This document shows, one piece after another, positions 23,381 through 34,548 of a stretch of 64,000 bases of DNA. Both the position numbers and the translations under genes were made by a program. The DNA lies in NCBI GenBank assembly GCA_027475525.1, contig JAMWFC010000100.1, forward strand, positions 124,001 to 188,000. The letters run 5' to 3'. This DNA comes from Macrolepiota albuminosa (lineage: Eukaryota > Basidiomycota > Agaricomycetes > Agaricales > Agaricaceae). Positions within the stretch are counted from its first letter, which is position 1; each line of letters starts with the position of its first letter. The notes beneath the pieces are model-generated. The model had not been told where the DNA came from and did no database searches. It saw only the letters and a program-made list of their open reading frames with translations.

Positions 23381-24724
23381 GCATATTCTGCTTAGTCCAC
23401 TGGTGCCCTATGATGCACTCAACAAACCATTTGTCATTGTCTTGTGCCCCAAAGTCATAGGGGCCCAGGATCGCCCTGTTAGGGAATAATGTGTTGTCAG
23501 ACATGCTATATGGTCACAACAGCAACATATAGAACTTTGGAACAATTTGTTGTTCCTGCAATGCCTGAGGCAGCTCCAGCACATAGTTGGAGGTACTTGG
23601 CTCTGCGTCTAGCATGTGGTATGGGCCTACTCATTTCGGGCAGAGTTTACTTGCCCATCTCTTTGGAAGCCTCAGGTTATGCGTTGACAGATAGACCAAT
23701 GCTCCCACTGGGTATGTTTGCCTACAGTGATTGGCGTTTTTCACCTGAAAGACTTGCATCTTGATGATGGCATCATGCACTACTGCAATATTCTCCAGGG
23801 CCTGCCTGGAAAACTCGACAACTCCTTGGTGGGCCACCACATCCACACAAATTTTGTGCAGCGTGGAGGGCAAGTACCCTCTATTCAGCTCAAAGGGTGC
23901 ATACCCTGTTGTTTCTGAGATACTCACATTAATTGAAAACTCAGTAAGTGGGCACCAGTCCACCCAGTCTCATTGATCAGGGCAAACAACTGCTCTCAGG
24001 ATCTGGCCTGTACTGCAGTTGGCCCACTCAGTCTGCCCATCTGTCTGAGGATTGAATGTAGTTGACATAAGGAGTCTAGCTTCTAATAGCTTGTGGAGTT
24101 CTCTTCACCATTGCAATGTGAATTTTGAGACATGGTCACTCACAATGGTACTAGGCAGACCATGCAGCCTAACAATCTCTCTGAGGTAGATCCACAACAG
24201 CTCCTTAGCCAACAGCGTTGTTCACACCGGTATAAGATGCACCATGCTTATCATGTGGCATATCACTACCCAGAGGTAATCAAATCCTTTAGACTCAGGA
24301 AAGGAACCTACAAAGTCCATTCCAATGGAATCTCAAGGCTTTACCAGCATGGGTAGCTAGTGCAGCTTCCTGGCCAGAGATCCAGGAGGCAACTTTGCTC
24401 TCTGACATGCTGCGCATGATACGCAGAGCTTGATAACCTCCTGGGCCATGCGTGGCCACCAATACCATCTACAGATGTATCCCAATATCTATGCAGCACC
24501 AAAGTGCCCCACCAGTACATGGGCCTGGTCCAGTACCCGCATCACAATAGCTTATGTACAGGGAAGGCAGACCACTGCCACTCCTTGACGGTTTTCCATT
24601 GTGATCAGTCTGTCAGGCCCCTGCCTGAAATGAGAGTGGTCATCAGGACTGGTGAGTATCTCAATGAAGAGAGTCATGTCCATACTCCCGCACCACTTCC
24701 ATACAGAAGTCATTGTTGCCCAGG
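23381..24724 (-). pseudogene. Element A integrase core and chromodomain start
   Basis: Minus-strand text shows the zinc-binding end (VGHFGA...WYWWPRMAQEV...CVSCAACQRAK), the catalytic core with MDFVGSFPE (first Asp) and IVRLHGLPSTIVSDH (second Asp), then WASKLCPK.VGPY (GPY module) and the chromodomain beginning at 23504 (ILGPYDFGAQDNDKWFVE). Several stops replace Trp, Gln and Arg codons. The start of the integrase region lies beyond element C, at 38279-38567. Confidence 0.75.
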
Positions 24725-24897
24725 TATAACGGAGTTACACGTGTTACTAGCGTCAATGATGCTATAATCATTCAGTAGAGTATTATGTAAGACAACATCT
24801 TGTTTTCACTCTAGTACTAGTCAAATCCGATACTGTGGTCTGATTTAGCACTGTGTGATACACACAAGATAGTTCTATCTTGTAACCCCAGGTTACA
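24725..24897 (+). repeat. 5' LTR of element C
   Basis: 173 bases; starts TATAAC (the other copy keeps TGTAAC) and ends GGTTACA. Confidence 0.9.
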
Positions 24898-25008
24898 TTT
24901 TTTTAAATCTTCCGCTATCGGCTTTAGACTCTAAGCTTGTTACCGACTAGGCAACTCTCATCAAAACCTCTTGATTTTCTGTTGGCATCACATCGAAAAT
25001 GTGCTTCC

Positions 25009-25410
25009 ATGACTGGTTCTCTTGATCTGGACCCCCCTTTCCCAACTGCAGACACAGGTGAACCATCTGTGCTTCAAGCGGGGAAGATGCAATCTGCATC
25101 TGCATATCAACCCCTGCCAAAGCGGGATGAGAAGATACCTTGCAATGTCAGCACGAGCTTTGGAATGCCTGGTGGGCTATCCATATCACGGATGATGTCC
25201 ATTGTACGACCTGGTGGTAAACCAGGAGAGAGATCCGTGGTCTCAGGAATGTCGCTGCTAGCAAGCCAAATGCCTTCATTGATGTATCTGGTATTGCCTG
25301 AGAGCTCGTCAGCTCATTCGGAGGGTCAACCGGACATTACCCAGTATTCGGAAATAGTACAAGGCAGCGTGTTTGTGCATAGTACCCCATTTCTGGACTG
25401 CACCTACTGA
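25009..25410 (+). pseudogene. Element C upstream ORF before Gag
   Basis: First ATG after the LTR opens a 133-residue frame with acidic and Pro/Ser-rich text (MTGSLDLDPPFPTADTGEP). It is in a different frame from Gag and ends 38 bases inside it. It may be the true N-terminus of Gag separated by a frameshift; element A has comparable Pro/Ser-rich text at 43658-43233 on its strand. No domain recognised. Confidence 0.4.
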
Positions 25411-27757
25411 ATGGCATTTGGAATATGTGGCTGATGCTGCCACTGAACTGGGACCGTCGTCGCTGACGACACAAGGACAGAAGCAAGGACCAGCAATAGT
25501 GGTCAGTAGGGAGGATGATGATGTCATAAGGTTGGACAAGGTGTTGATAGCGCCTGGAATTCCAGAGTTGCACAAAAGGGCTGGCAAACAGCTGCAGGTG
25601 AGGCATGAAGGCCTCAGGAGAGTTATGGACTTAGAGTCTGAGCTGGAATCCTCAGATGATGAGGAAAGCAAAAGGTCGCACTCGACCTTGTCTATCCAGT
25701 TACAGCTGGTGTTGGACCGATATCTGTCGGTTGCGAAGGAGTCAATGTGAAAGCGTCTGCAGCTTTATGTAGTAAAGCACTTACAGTTGCTGGCTGCTAG
25801 GAGCCACGATGTACCCCATGCAGATTCGAATGAATATATCAAATTGTTTGTGCATATCTTTGAACTTGAAGTGGTTGAATACCTTAAGCGCAAAGCGGCG
25901 CGAGGGTCAGCAGTCTCAACGGCCACTCCGGCCGACTCAGTAGAATGTGAGATGAGTGTGCGCCAATGAGCGCCATTAATCGTGGACGTGATGGAAGTGC
26001 TCAATGCGCCTTGTCAGGCCAATGAGTCTCAGCAAGACTACGTTCGGCGTCAGAACACCGCAAACCGTCAACGCATTATTAGCGGAGTGCCTCAGCAGGC
26101 ATTGTCTGAGATAGAGACTGTGACGACGACTCCAACAGAGCCAGAGGCACTACTTGCAGTGCAGGAGGTTAAGACACCTCAAAAGCAAGTTACTATCAAG
26201 GAAGAGGTGGATGAAGTCCACATTCTTGAGGAGTGAACACAACCACGACGCATAGTGCGACACGTCCACCTAGTGGACAACTGGAATGAACGTGTCAATT
26301 ACCAGAGGATATGCAACCAGGACTTGCGCAATCATGGTGAGTTGTTAATTGACGACCAGGGGGTAGCCTTTGAAGGGCGTGAGGGTATAATGCCTGTTGA
26401 TGAGATGCGGCGACAATTCGCAGCTCAAACAGCTAAACCAGACAGAGGTCCAGGTGGTAGTGATAATAGTAGTGATCACTACAAACAGAGGGAGCCGAGT
26501 CGTCGCAATAACAATGGTGGAGATCGTGATCACAGAAATAACAATTGAGACAATAATAATCACTGTGATAGTGGCAGGCAGGCTGGTGGATTACCAGCAG
26601 AGCAACAAGTGAGGCAACAGCCCACCCCACAGCCAGAAAGAGCGGCCAATGAGCACCTGTTTTGCAGTCCCTGGGCATTCTCAATGCCCGCACCTCATGA
26701 ATTGCATGAGACTATGCCGGGAATGAATGAAGCGGTCAGGATCCATATGGATCATATGCATGACCATCTCACTTGTCTGGTGGATAACTCTCTTGGAGTC
26801 AGGTTTAAATTCCCTGCTAGGGTAAGTCCCCGCAAATCCAATGGTAAGCACATATGTGCGTACGCTGGAGGACATAGGTTCTCCCAACTGGAAGACTGGG
26901 CCATGGACATTTGCTACCACCTGGCAGCCTGCTGCTATGGTGGAGACGACATGGACCAGGAAAGGATATTCATGCTACACAAATTTATGGAGGGAGAGGC
27001 TCGGAATTGGTTCCGTCACCATGTCCTCCACATTAATTGCGACAAACCGCATTGGACATTTAAAGAAGTCCTGATAGGACTGTATAATTGTTTTGTCAAC
27101 ACTGCTACAATACAGGAAGCTTGTGATGCCTTTAAAAAGGCAGTGTATGACGCTAAGACTGGCATCCAGACCTTTTATGATGACCTGGTAGGTCATGCAC
27201 AGAATATGGCTGTCTATCCAGACAAATACACTATTTGTGAGACATTCCTGGATGGAATACCCACAGACATGAGGAGGGCGTTAATACGCAACAACAATTT
27301 GTCTCTGGAGGTCAATACTGTGACCAAATTTTTGGCGTATGCCATCCGTTATGAGCAGTTGACACAGACTGCGAACCATTATGAGCAGCGGAGTTCATGC
27401 CGAGAAACCGTGAACTGTCAGGCAGTGAAGGTGGGGACCTTCCTGGCCAAATGGACGGAGATGGAGAACAATTGCAATCCGTGATTCGTTGTCCGCAAGA
27501 CAATTCCTGGAGGCCAATGGCTTCGATCGAAGCCTGCTGGACAATTGCCAGCAAAGGATAGTCGACCCTTTTTGGGTCAGAACCAAGTAGCAATGAGAGG
27601 GGTAGTAGCGCCTGCAGCGCAAATGGCAAGCAAACTCGCTGGGGCTCCAGGCGCAGCCCAGAGAAGGCCTGCTGGAGATCCCTCAGTGTGCTACAATTGT
27701 GGCAGGAGCAGGCATTTTGCTAAGGAATGTCCCGCCTCTTCTAAGGCACACATCTGA
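25373..27757 (+). pseudogene. Element C Gag with CCHC zinc knuckle (in-frame TGA stops)
   Basis: One reading frame holds an acidic region (ESELESSDDEESKRS), a basic/Asn-rich stretch with HHRNNN-like text, the Gag core (WAMDICYHLAACCYGGDDMD, FMEGEARNWFRHHV, FYDDLVGHAQNMAVYPDKY) and a CCHC knuckle CYNCGRSRHFAKEC (C-x2-C-x4-H-x4-C). In-frame stops at 25748, 25967, 26234, 26546, 27482 and 27755 are all TGA. The knuckle continues without shift into protease, so Gag and Pol were one polyprotein. Confidence 0.8.
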
Positions 27758-28006
27758 GCAGCCCATACAGCTGCAGCACCTAGCAATGTCATCAGTGACG
27801 ACGAGGACAATGAGATTGTTGAAGAAGCGGAGGAGGAGCCGCAAGTAGAGGCTGACAGTTTGGAATTGGATGACGCCAAGAGCGTTCAGATTGAGGGCAA
27901 CAAATACGTCGCAGTGGACATATACGACAGCGACTATTATGCTCGTGATGACAAGGAAGAACACCTGTTTGCACTGACTGAGTGCCGTGGAGATCAGCAT
28001 GTCTGA

Positions 28007-28510
28007 ATGAGACATGTAACCCTGCAAAAGGCAACTAATAAGTTGCAGAGGCCATGCTATACTCCCAAGGAGAAGGAGTGCCTGGTCACGTACGTTGATG
28101 TCAATAGACATCCGGCATGGACATTGTGGGACTCAGGGAGTACCACTACAGGCATTACACCCCAGTTTGCTCATGTCAACACAAATCACGTTCATGAACT
28201 GGAGGAGCCATTGAGGCTCCAGCTGGGGACTGTAGGGAGTTGCGCCATGGTGCAGTTTGGCGTGAAAGTGAAAATAAAAACGTCAGAGACGTCGAGAAAA
28301 GAATATGTGGATATAGTGAATTTTGATTGCTACAACATGATCATCGGTACACCATTCATGCATAAGAATAAGGTGTCGCTGGATTTTGTGAACAGCATGG
28401 TCGTTGTAAATAGTACGCCTTTGAAGGTGGAGAAAGTCGTGTTAAACAACACAGATGGTCGTCTGAGGCGCTATCGCGCAACTGAAAAGCGGTGTGATGA
28501 ACGCAACTGA
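28007..28510 (+). pseudogene. Element C retroviral-type aspartic protease
   Basis: Contains the active-site LWDSGSTTTG (DSG) and the downstream NMIIGTPFM motif of the fold. Same frame as Gag and RT; the frame is broken by TGA at 28004 and 28508. Confidence 0.8.
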
Positions 28511-29026
28511 CTAGATGGTCGCAAGAAAGTGACTGTACAGGAGGTGGAGGACGAACAGGTCCTACTAAAAAGCCTGCTGGCAGATTCGCCGGCTATACTG
28601 ATGTCTGAGGAAGAGTTTCAAGGAACTCTGAAGGAGGGGAAGCACCCATATGTGATTGGGTGTACCAATAGTAAGCCTAAACAGGCTGTACAGTGCAAGA
28701 ATGAGCGTGGTAAATGCGTGGTGGAGTTGCTGGAATGCCAGCCGACTAGCTCTCAAGTGAAGGTTGAGGATCTTGTCAAGGACGAGGTGTATAGTACGAT
28801 GGAAACTGTGGGTAGCACTAGGTCGCTAATGGATTGACCAGTGCCTCGGCCAGGAGTGCAATGGGCGTATGATCCACAAATGCCATGAGAGTGGAATGAG
28901 CTGGTGGCGTCAATGGTGATGCAGACTATGGGAAGGGTGCAGGCAACCCAGACGGGGGAAGCATACCGTCATGCATGAGAGGACAAGATTTCTGAAACAG
29001 TAGATATTGTATTTGATGGACTCTCG

Positions 29027-30316
29027 TTGAAAGCAAGAAGTGTGCAGTTGTTGTCAAGTACGACAAGAGTGGTGGATAGACCAACCGTTGTAAGGTTGAA
29101 TCCAGGAGATCTCACAGAAGAGCACGTACGTGCCTTACGGGAGCAATTTGAACCAAAGGTTCAGCCATGTATAGCACATGTAGTAAAAGGGAAAGGTAAG
29201 GCTGTGAGCCTTACAGAGGAAGATATTCCTCGACTGCACCAGCAATGGCAACAGGAGTTTGCTGATATTGTCAACAGAACGAAGGAAGAGCTTCCTCTGT
29301 GGCAGGAGGTTAACCATGAGATTAACCTCATTGACAATACTAAGCAGTACAAGTATCATCTGCCTTGCTGCCCGCAAGCACTACAGGATCAACTTTGTGA
29401 AAAGACGAATAGATACATAAATGCAAAGTGGTGGGAACCACAACTAGCGGTGCAAGCTGCACCATTACTTTGTATTCCCAAGAAGGATAGGACATTAAGG
29501 ACTGCATTGGATGCGCAACAGCGCAATGATAATACAGTCAAGGATGTGACACCTCTTCCAGATCAGGAAGTAATACAAGAAGATGTTGCAACAGCAAAGT
29601 ATAGGTCAAAAATCGACCTTACAGACGTGTACAAACAGGTTCACATACGTGAGGAGGATATACCGAAGACGCTGTTCTCATCCCTGATGGGGACGTTTGT
29701 GAGTAACATCATGCAGATTGGTGATTGTAATGCACCAGCGACATTTCAGAGGTTAATGACCTTAATCTTCTGAGATGTAATCGGGAAGTTTATGCACATC
29801 TATTTAGATGATATATTCATCTTTTCTGACTCCGTTGAGGAGCATGAGCAGCACCTACGAGTCATCTTTGAATGACTATGAAAGGCCAGCCTCTATCTCA
29901 AATGGAAGAAGTGCAAGTTGTACGCAACTAGTATCGACTGTCTTGGTCACATCATTGACGAGAAGGGTATTCACCTGGACACAGATAAGCTCGACCGAAT
30001 TCGAGAATGGCATACTCCACGCACATATAATGATATCCAACAATTTGTTGAACTTGTAAATTATATTGGCAACTTTTTGCCAGACATCATGGCCTGTACA
30101 GGGCCACTAATGGCCATGACCCAGAATGGGTCCTTTTTTCACTGGAGACCGCTGCATCAGCAGTGTTTTGAGATAATTAAGCGCATATGCGCAGAGACGC
30201 CAGTCATCCAGCCAATTGATCCATGCATCGACGAGCCCATCTGGCTCATATGCAATGCATCAAAGACTGGGGTTGGGGCCATGTTTGGCCAAGGTAAAAC
30301 GTGGCAGACTTGCTGA
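29027..30316 (+). pseudogene. Element C reverse transcriptase
   Basis: RT blocks in order: LCIPKKDRTLRTALDAQQ, KIDLTDVYKQVHI, QIGDCNAPATFQRLM, the catalytic YLDD (in FMHIYLDDIFIFS, about 29808) and the connection IDCLGHIIDEKGIHLD. Everything is in the same frame as Gag. TGA at 29771, 29873, 29879 and 30314 stand where related elements have Arg (for example before DVIGKF). Confidence 0.88.
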
Positions 30317-30619
30317 CCAGCGGGATTTATGTCCCGTAAATTCACTGCTGCTTAGCAGAATTATGCTGTACACGAGTTAGAAATACTCGCTATTATGGAA
30401 GCCCTCTTAAAATTGGAGGATAAACTGATGGGATATAAGATCCACGTCATTACGGATCACAAAGCACTAGAGTTCTTCAAGACTCAAGTGCACCTATCTC
30501 CGCAACAACGTTGCTGGATTGACTACATGTCACGGTATCAGTTCAACATCACCTATGTAAAAGGTGAATTGAACAAAGTTGTGGATTGCCTGTCTCGATA
30601 TTTCGAGAGTGATACTTGA
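30317..30619 (+). pseudogene. Element C RNase H
   Basis: RNase H text follows RT in frame: SRKFTAA.QNYAVHELEILA, VITDHKALEFFKTQ (third Asp) and YMSRYQFNITYVKGELN with the VDCLSR end. One TAG at 30353 (from CAG) and a TGA at 30617. Confidence 0.82.
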
Positions 30620-31494
30620 GATGATGTCCATGACACGCATGACTATGTCCAGGCAGACAAACGTATTGACCCAGAGGACAAAGATTTGCCCCTGCATCGG
30701 TTCCACAAAATCAAGGAACATAGGGTTGAGATACGTGCCATGCAAGTGCAGGAAACACCTTGCAGTAAGCGACTGCATGAACAGCAAGAAGCTCGCAATA
30801 TCGAAGCCCAGGTGCTGGTGGATCATGAGGTCCCTCAGCCAAGTGAAGAGACGAGGCAAGGGGTGCCTACGAGAGGTACTGATATGACGCTCCAGCAGGC
30901 GCTGGAGTCACAGGACTATATTCCTGCACCGGCCAACTTAGGCAATGCGCAATTCTGCACACGTATCCAGCATGGATACAAGGATGATAATCTCTTCTTA
31001 GAGATTCTGAACAATACCCAAGCGCATCCATGCTTCAAGGTGGAGCAGCAGCTCGTCTACCTTACCAGACTCACGGGGTCCAAAGTCATCTGCATTCCCC
31101 GGGAGAGGTCATTGATTATGACTATCCTGGACCAGGCCCATAGAGTAGTGGGCCACTTCGGAACTCAGAAAACGCTGGACTATGTGCGACGCTGGTACTG
31201 GTGGCCGCAAATGGCAAAAGAGACAAGCCAATTCTGCTCGACATGCGAGCAATGTCAACAGTCAAAAGTATCGACATTGAAGCCACCGGGAAAGCTTCAT
31301 TCGCTACCTATACCGGTCAAATCCTGGGATTTGATCAGGATGGACTTTATAGGTCCGTTCCCTGAGTCTAGTTAAAGTAGTGATCTGCAGAATGACCAGT
31401 ATGGTCCATCTCATTCTGGTGAGAACCACCATGACAGCGTTGGACTTGTCATGGATCTATCTCAAGGAGATAGTGCGCCTCCATGGATTGCCAA
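30620..31494 (+). pseudogene. Element C integrase N-terminal domain and core start
   Basis: Zinc-binding module HRVVGHFG...CSTCEQCQQSK (HHCC) and core with MDFIGPFPES (first catalytic Asp). A frameshift at about 31372 moves the frame; the text then continues VICRMTSMVHLI...LKEIVRLHGLP and runs into the N gap, so the second Asp and Glu of the DDE triad are not visible. Confidence 0.8.
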
Positions 31495-31594
31495 NNNNNN
31501 NNNNNNNNNNNNNNNNNNNNNNNNNNNNNNNNNNNNNNNNNNNNNNNNNNNNNNNNNNNNNNNNNNNNNNNNNNNNNNNNNNNNNNNNNNNNNN
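31495..31594. other. Assembly gap of 100 N
   Basis: Placeholder gap of unknown true size inside element C's integrase. The two flanks do not share sequence. Confidence 0.95.
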
Positions 31595-31857
31595 AGATCA
31601 ACTACCATAGGCCACTGACAGGCAGGTTTGACCCCCTTCTAAGTAAGCGCCTGTGGTACAATGGAATATTGGGAGTAGAGGGAGTAGAACCCACCGCTGT
31701 ACTTTTCCTCTTTCCTGTATACTTCTATGGTGTAAATAAATATCAGTCTAATATTGTCAATTCAATACAGATGCACCAGTTGCAGTAAAATCTCTATCCG
31801 TTCAAATTCTGTATGGGTCCGCTTGTGCACTACATGAACACCGTCCTGACTTGTAGC

Positions 31858-31943
31858 AAGCGCCTGTGGTAGAATGGAATATTCATCAATTGATATTTCA
31901 TATTGTGCACAAGAAGTGGGTTTGACTCCCACTAGTTCACATT
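31858..31943 (+). repeat. tRNA-derived SINE-like module in element D
   Basis: AAGCGCCTGTGGTAGAATGG (A-box like), a palindromic ATCAATTGAT-type middle and GGGTTTGACTCC (B-box like). A partial module starts at about 31648. Confidence 0.6.
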
Positions 31944-32320
31944 ATATAATAGCAGCAGGCCGCTGACGTCCGCTAGCGTCATGAATTTGATCCGTTGAAA
32001 ACTCCAAAGATTTCTGCAGCGGCATAAGATGGACGAGTTCGCGCATGTGTTCATTCCAGTGCTCATGACAAGTTGATAATGCACTGTGGCTGACTACCTC
32101 TGTGCTGATCTTTGTAAAAAAAGTAGTCAGCCCTGGTGTATCGTCACTTGTCATGAGCGCTGGAACGATCTCATGTGTCAACTCCTCCATCCTATCTCGC
32201 TTCAGTAATTCCTAGAGTTTTGGTCAGATCCACTACCACAGGCGCATACTCCAGGTCAGTGCGATGTATATGTAGAGCAAAAATGCACCCATATAAAAAC
32301 ACAGCATTAGTCCCTGTTAA

Positions 32321-32408
32321 GGTGAAGTAGGAGTAGAACCCACCACTGTACACAATATTGAATATCAATAAATGAATATTCCACTGAACCACTGGGACTG
32401 GTTGCACC
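32321..32408 (-). repeat. SINE-like module in element D, opposite orientation
   Basis: On the minus strand: CCAGTGGTTCAGTGGAATATT (one A-box type is within it), CAATATTGTGTACAG and GGGTTCTACTCCTA (B-box like). A different subtype from the one at 31858. Confidence 0.6.
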
Positions 32409-32626
32409 GCTGATGTCAGCTGGCTCACATGCCGACGTCAGCTACCGTCCGCTACCGTCCGCTGGCATGCCAGCGGACAGCGGACACTCACGCACCCTCT
32501 TCCGCCCTTCCCCCTCTTTCTCCCCAGTGCCATCCTCTCCACTCCCCACACTACCTCACACGCCACCCCCGTCCACCACATGCACCCCGCTTCCCTCCTC
32601 CCCCCTGACCTGACGTCCGACGTCTG

Positions 32627-32782
32627 CTACGTCCGCTGGGGTACCAGCGGACACCCACGCTCCTCCCCTTCCCCCTTCCCCCTCTTTGTCCCCACCCCCA
32701 TCCCTACGTCCGCTGGGGTACCAGCGGACACCCACGCTCCTCCCCTTCCCCCTTCCCCCTCTTTGTCCCCACCCCCATCCCT
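32627..32782. repeat. Period-77 tandem repeat in element D
   Basis: ACGTCCGCTGGGGTACCAG... at 32629 recurs at 32706; match length 79. It may be a minisatellite, but the period of 77 equals that of the other suspected assembly duplications. Confidence 0.7.
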
Positions 32783-32869
32783 CTTCCGCCACCCCCCACG
32801 CTCTCCGAGACGCCACCCCATGCGGCGGACACCCACGCACCCCGTTTCCTTCTCTCCCGCCCTGATGCC

Positions 32870-33045
32870 AGACGATGCCGGACGATGCCGGGGGTTGCCG
32901 ACGGATTCCCGTGGATTCCGACGGATACCAGCGGATATCCGGCGGATGCCGACGGATGCACGACGGATGCCGACGGATGCCAGCGGGTCACGACGGCTGC
33001 CGGCGAACTCCGACGGATGCCAGCTGATGGCCAGCTGATGGCTGC
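32870..33045. repeat. Degenerate 10-12-base minisatellite
   Basis: Many variants of (C)GACGGATGC(C) in succession. The inverted copy of D shows the same zone as GGCATC-rich text with C-to-T and G-to-A changes. Confidence 0.7.
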
Positions 33046-33199
33046 TGATGCCAACGCCCCTTTCAGGCCACGAAAACTCTTTTGGGAGGTATGCCACCCC
33101 CCTTCCACCTCAAAAAATCCATACGGGAACCTGCGGAAACATAGGTGGGCGTCCGTTCATTGTGTTATCCGACCTTTGAATCTATCCGTTAGTAACGGA

Positions 33200-33277
33200 C
33201 CTGTGGTGCAACGGTTAAATGTGCGTTCCATTGCTGGAGGCTTTCCCAAGGCCGGGGGTTCGATTCCCCCCCACAGG
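33200..33277 (+). tRNA. tRNA-like sequence inside element D (anticodon not assignable)
   Basis: 7-bp acceptor stem CCTGTGG/CCACAGG, A-box-like TGGTGCAACGG, perfect T arm GGGGG-TTCGATT-CCCCC with B box GGTTCGATTCC. The middle 30 bases do not fold into a normal anticodon arm, so I do not call a functional tRNA. The same 78-base unit recurs inverted at 61489-61566 with a damaged B box. It is likely the Pol III promoter or tRNA-derived part of element D. Confidence 0.5.
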
Positions 33278-33912
33278 CATACGACGGGCAAGTCGACGTT
33301 ACCTTTTTTCTTGGTCCAACCAGACCCCGTGGACCTGCGTAGGCCTCTGTGGATGTCCGCTGGTGTCCTGCGCAGGCCTGGGAGGGCCCGCGTAGGTTTG
33401 AGTCCGTCGACGTACGTCTGCGTGGATGTCCGCTGGTGGCTTGCGTAGGCCTGCGTAGATTTTCAGGGCCCTTTTGTAGACGTACGCTGGCATCGGGGGT
33501 GGGAAAAGGATGGAAGGGGAGACGCGCAGCCTCGAGTTATTGCGGGGAGGAATGGAGAGGGGAGGGAAATGGGGAACCTCGAGGAGGGTTTATTCATGCC
33601 ATGAAGTCCGCCAATGGAGGAGGTTTTCACTCGTGTGCTGATGCCCACCGGCGGCCGCTGACGCACATTGACGTCCGCTAGTGTCCGCTGGCATCCGCCG
33701 GGCCTGCATGCGCATGTGTGTGCCCGCCTTTTATCGATCCACTGGACCGTGTCATACAGCACATTGTGACACGTCCGCGGCTCTGTATTCTACGGCACTG
33801 TGGGGACTGCTCCGCTCCAGTGTAGCGGACTCCGCTGGACACGTATGGTACAGCACAAAGCGGGCTCCGGTACAACGTATGACACGTACCGTTGTGATGT
33901 CTCTATGTGGCT

Positions 33913-34548
33913 ATTCATGTAGGAGTAAAGCAGTTTGCGCACAACGTGCTAGAGAACTTGGCAAATGCCTATGATGCGATTATAGAATTGCGTATATGGC
34001 AGACCAAACATGCGAATAATTGCAGACGTGATGAGCTGGACATCGAGAAAGGGAACCTAGTGTACCTTTCAACAAAAAACTTGAACCTGCCGAAAGGCAG
34101 GGCGAGTAAGTTGTGTCCAAAGTGGATTGGACCATATAGGGTCCTTGAGGTGGAGCCGAGCATGTCTAACTATGTGCTGGAACTACCCTATGCACTGCAA
34201 GCATGCAGGATAGTTCCCAAGTTCCATGTGTCGCTATTGCAACCATATATGGCCAGTAGTGATGCGCTCTTCCCTAATTGCGCGACTCCAGAGCCATATG
34301 ACTTTGGAACTGGCAATGACCAGGAGTGGTTTGTAGATGACCTCATAGGTCATTGGTGGACGAGGGGAAACCTCAAATTCGAGGTAAGGTGGAGCTTGGA
34401 TGATACTACCTGGGAACTGCAAAGACCTTGCAGCGATGGACAGGTACCTAGAGTTGCAGGGCATGAAACACCCTCAACAGCTAGCAAAACACACATAACA
34501 TGTGTGTGGTGGTGGAATGTGGATGAAGTCTACTTTGATAGCCGGTGA
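33913..34548 (+). pseudogene. Element C integrase C-terminus: GPY module and chromodomain
   Basis: FAHNVLENLANAYDAI, ASKLCPKWIGPYRVLEVE (GPF/GPY module), then YVLELP...IVPKFHVSLLQPY and the chromodomain EWFVDDLIGHWW...FEVRWSLDDTTWE. A one-base shift near 34411 puts the true end (NCKDLAAMDRYLELQGMKHP) into another frame; the apparent tail to 34548 is out of frame. It targets integration to histone marks in chromoviruses. Confidence 0.82.

Larger units (their letters stand above)
31595..33912 (+). mobile_element. Repeat-rich element D, copy 1 (in element C integrase)
   Basis: Separates the C integrase core from its GPY part. Its right end, CTCTATGTGG at 33912, coincides with the left end of an inverted copy at 60871 (CCACATAGAG), so the boundary is real; the left end is lost in the gap. 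Contents: tRNA-like A/B-box modules (31640-32410), GC-rich pyrimidine tracts, a 77-base repeat, a degenerate GACGGATGC minisatellite, a tRNA-like sequence at 33200-33277, and many copies of TCCGCTGG. CpG is abundant. No coding region recognised; probably non-autonomous. Confidence 0.65.

Noticed and set aside
25373..31375. TGA recoding (TGA read as an amino acid)
   Set aside because: Ordinary genes in the window end in TGA or TAG normally, and the TGA codons lie at Arg positions, which fits CpG decay better.
33200..33277. Functional tRNA gene
   Set aside because: Anticodon arm cannot be formed and the unit belongs to a repeated element.
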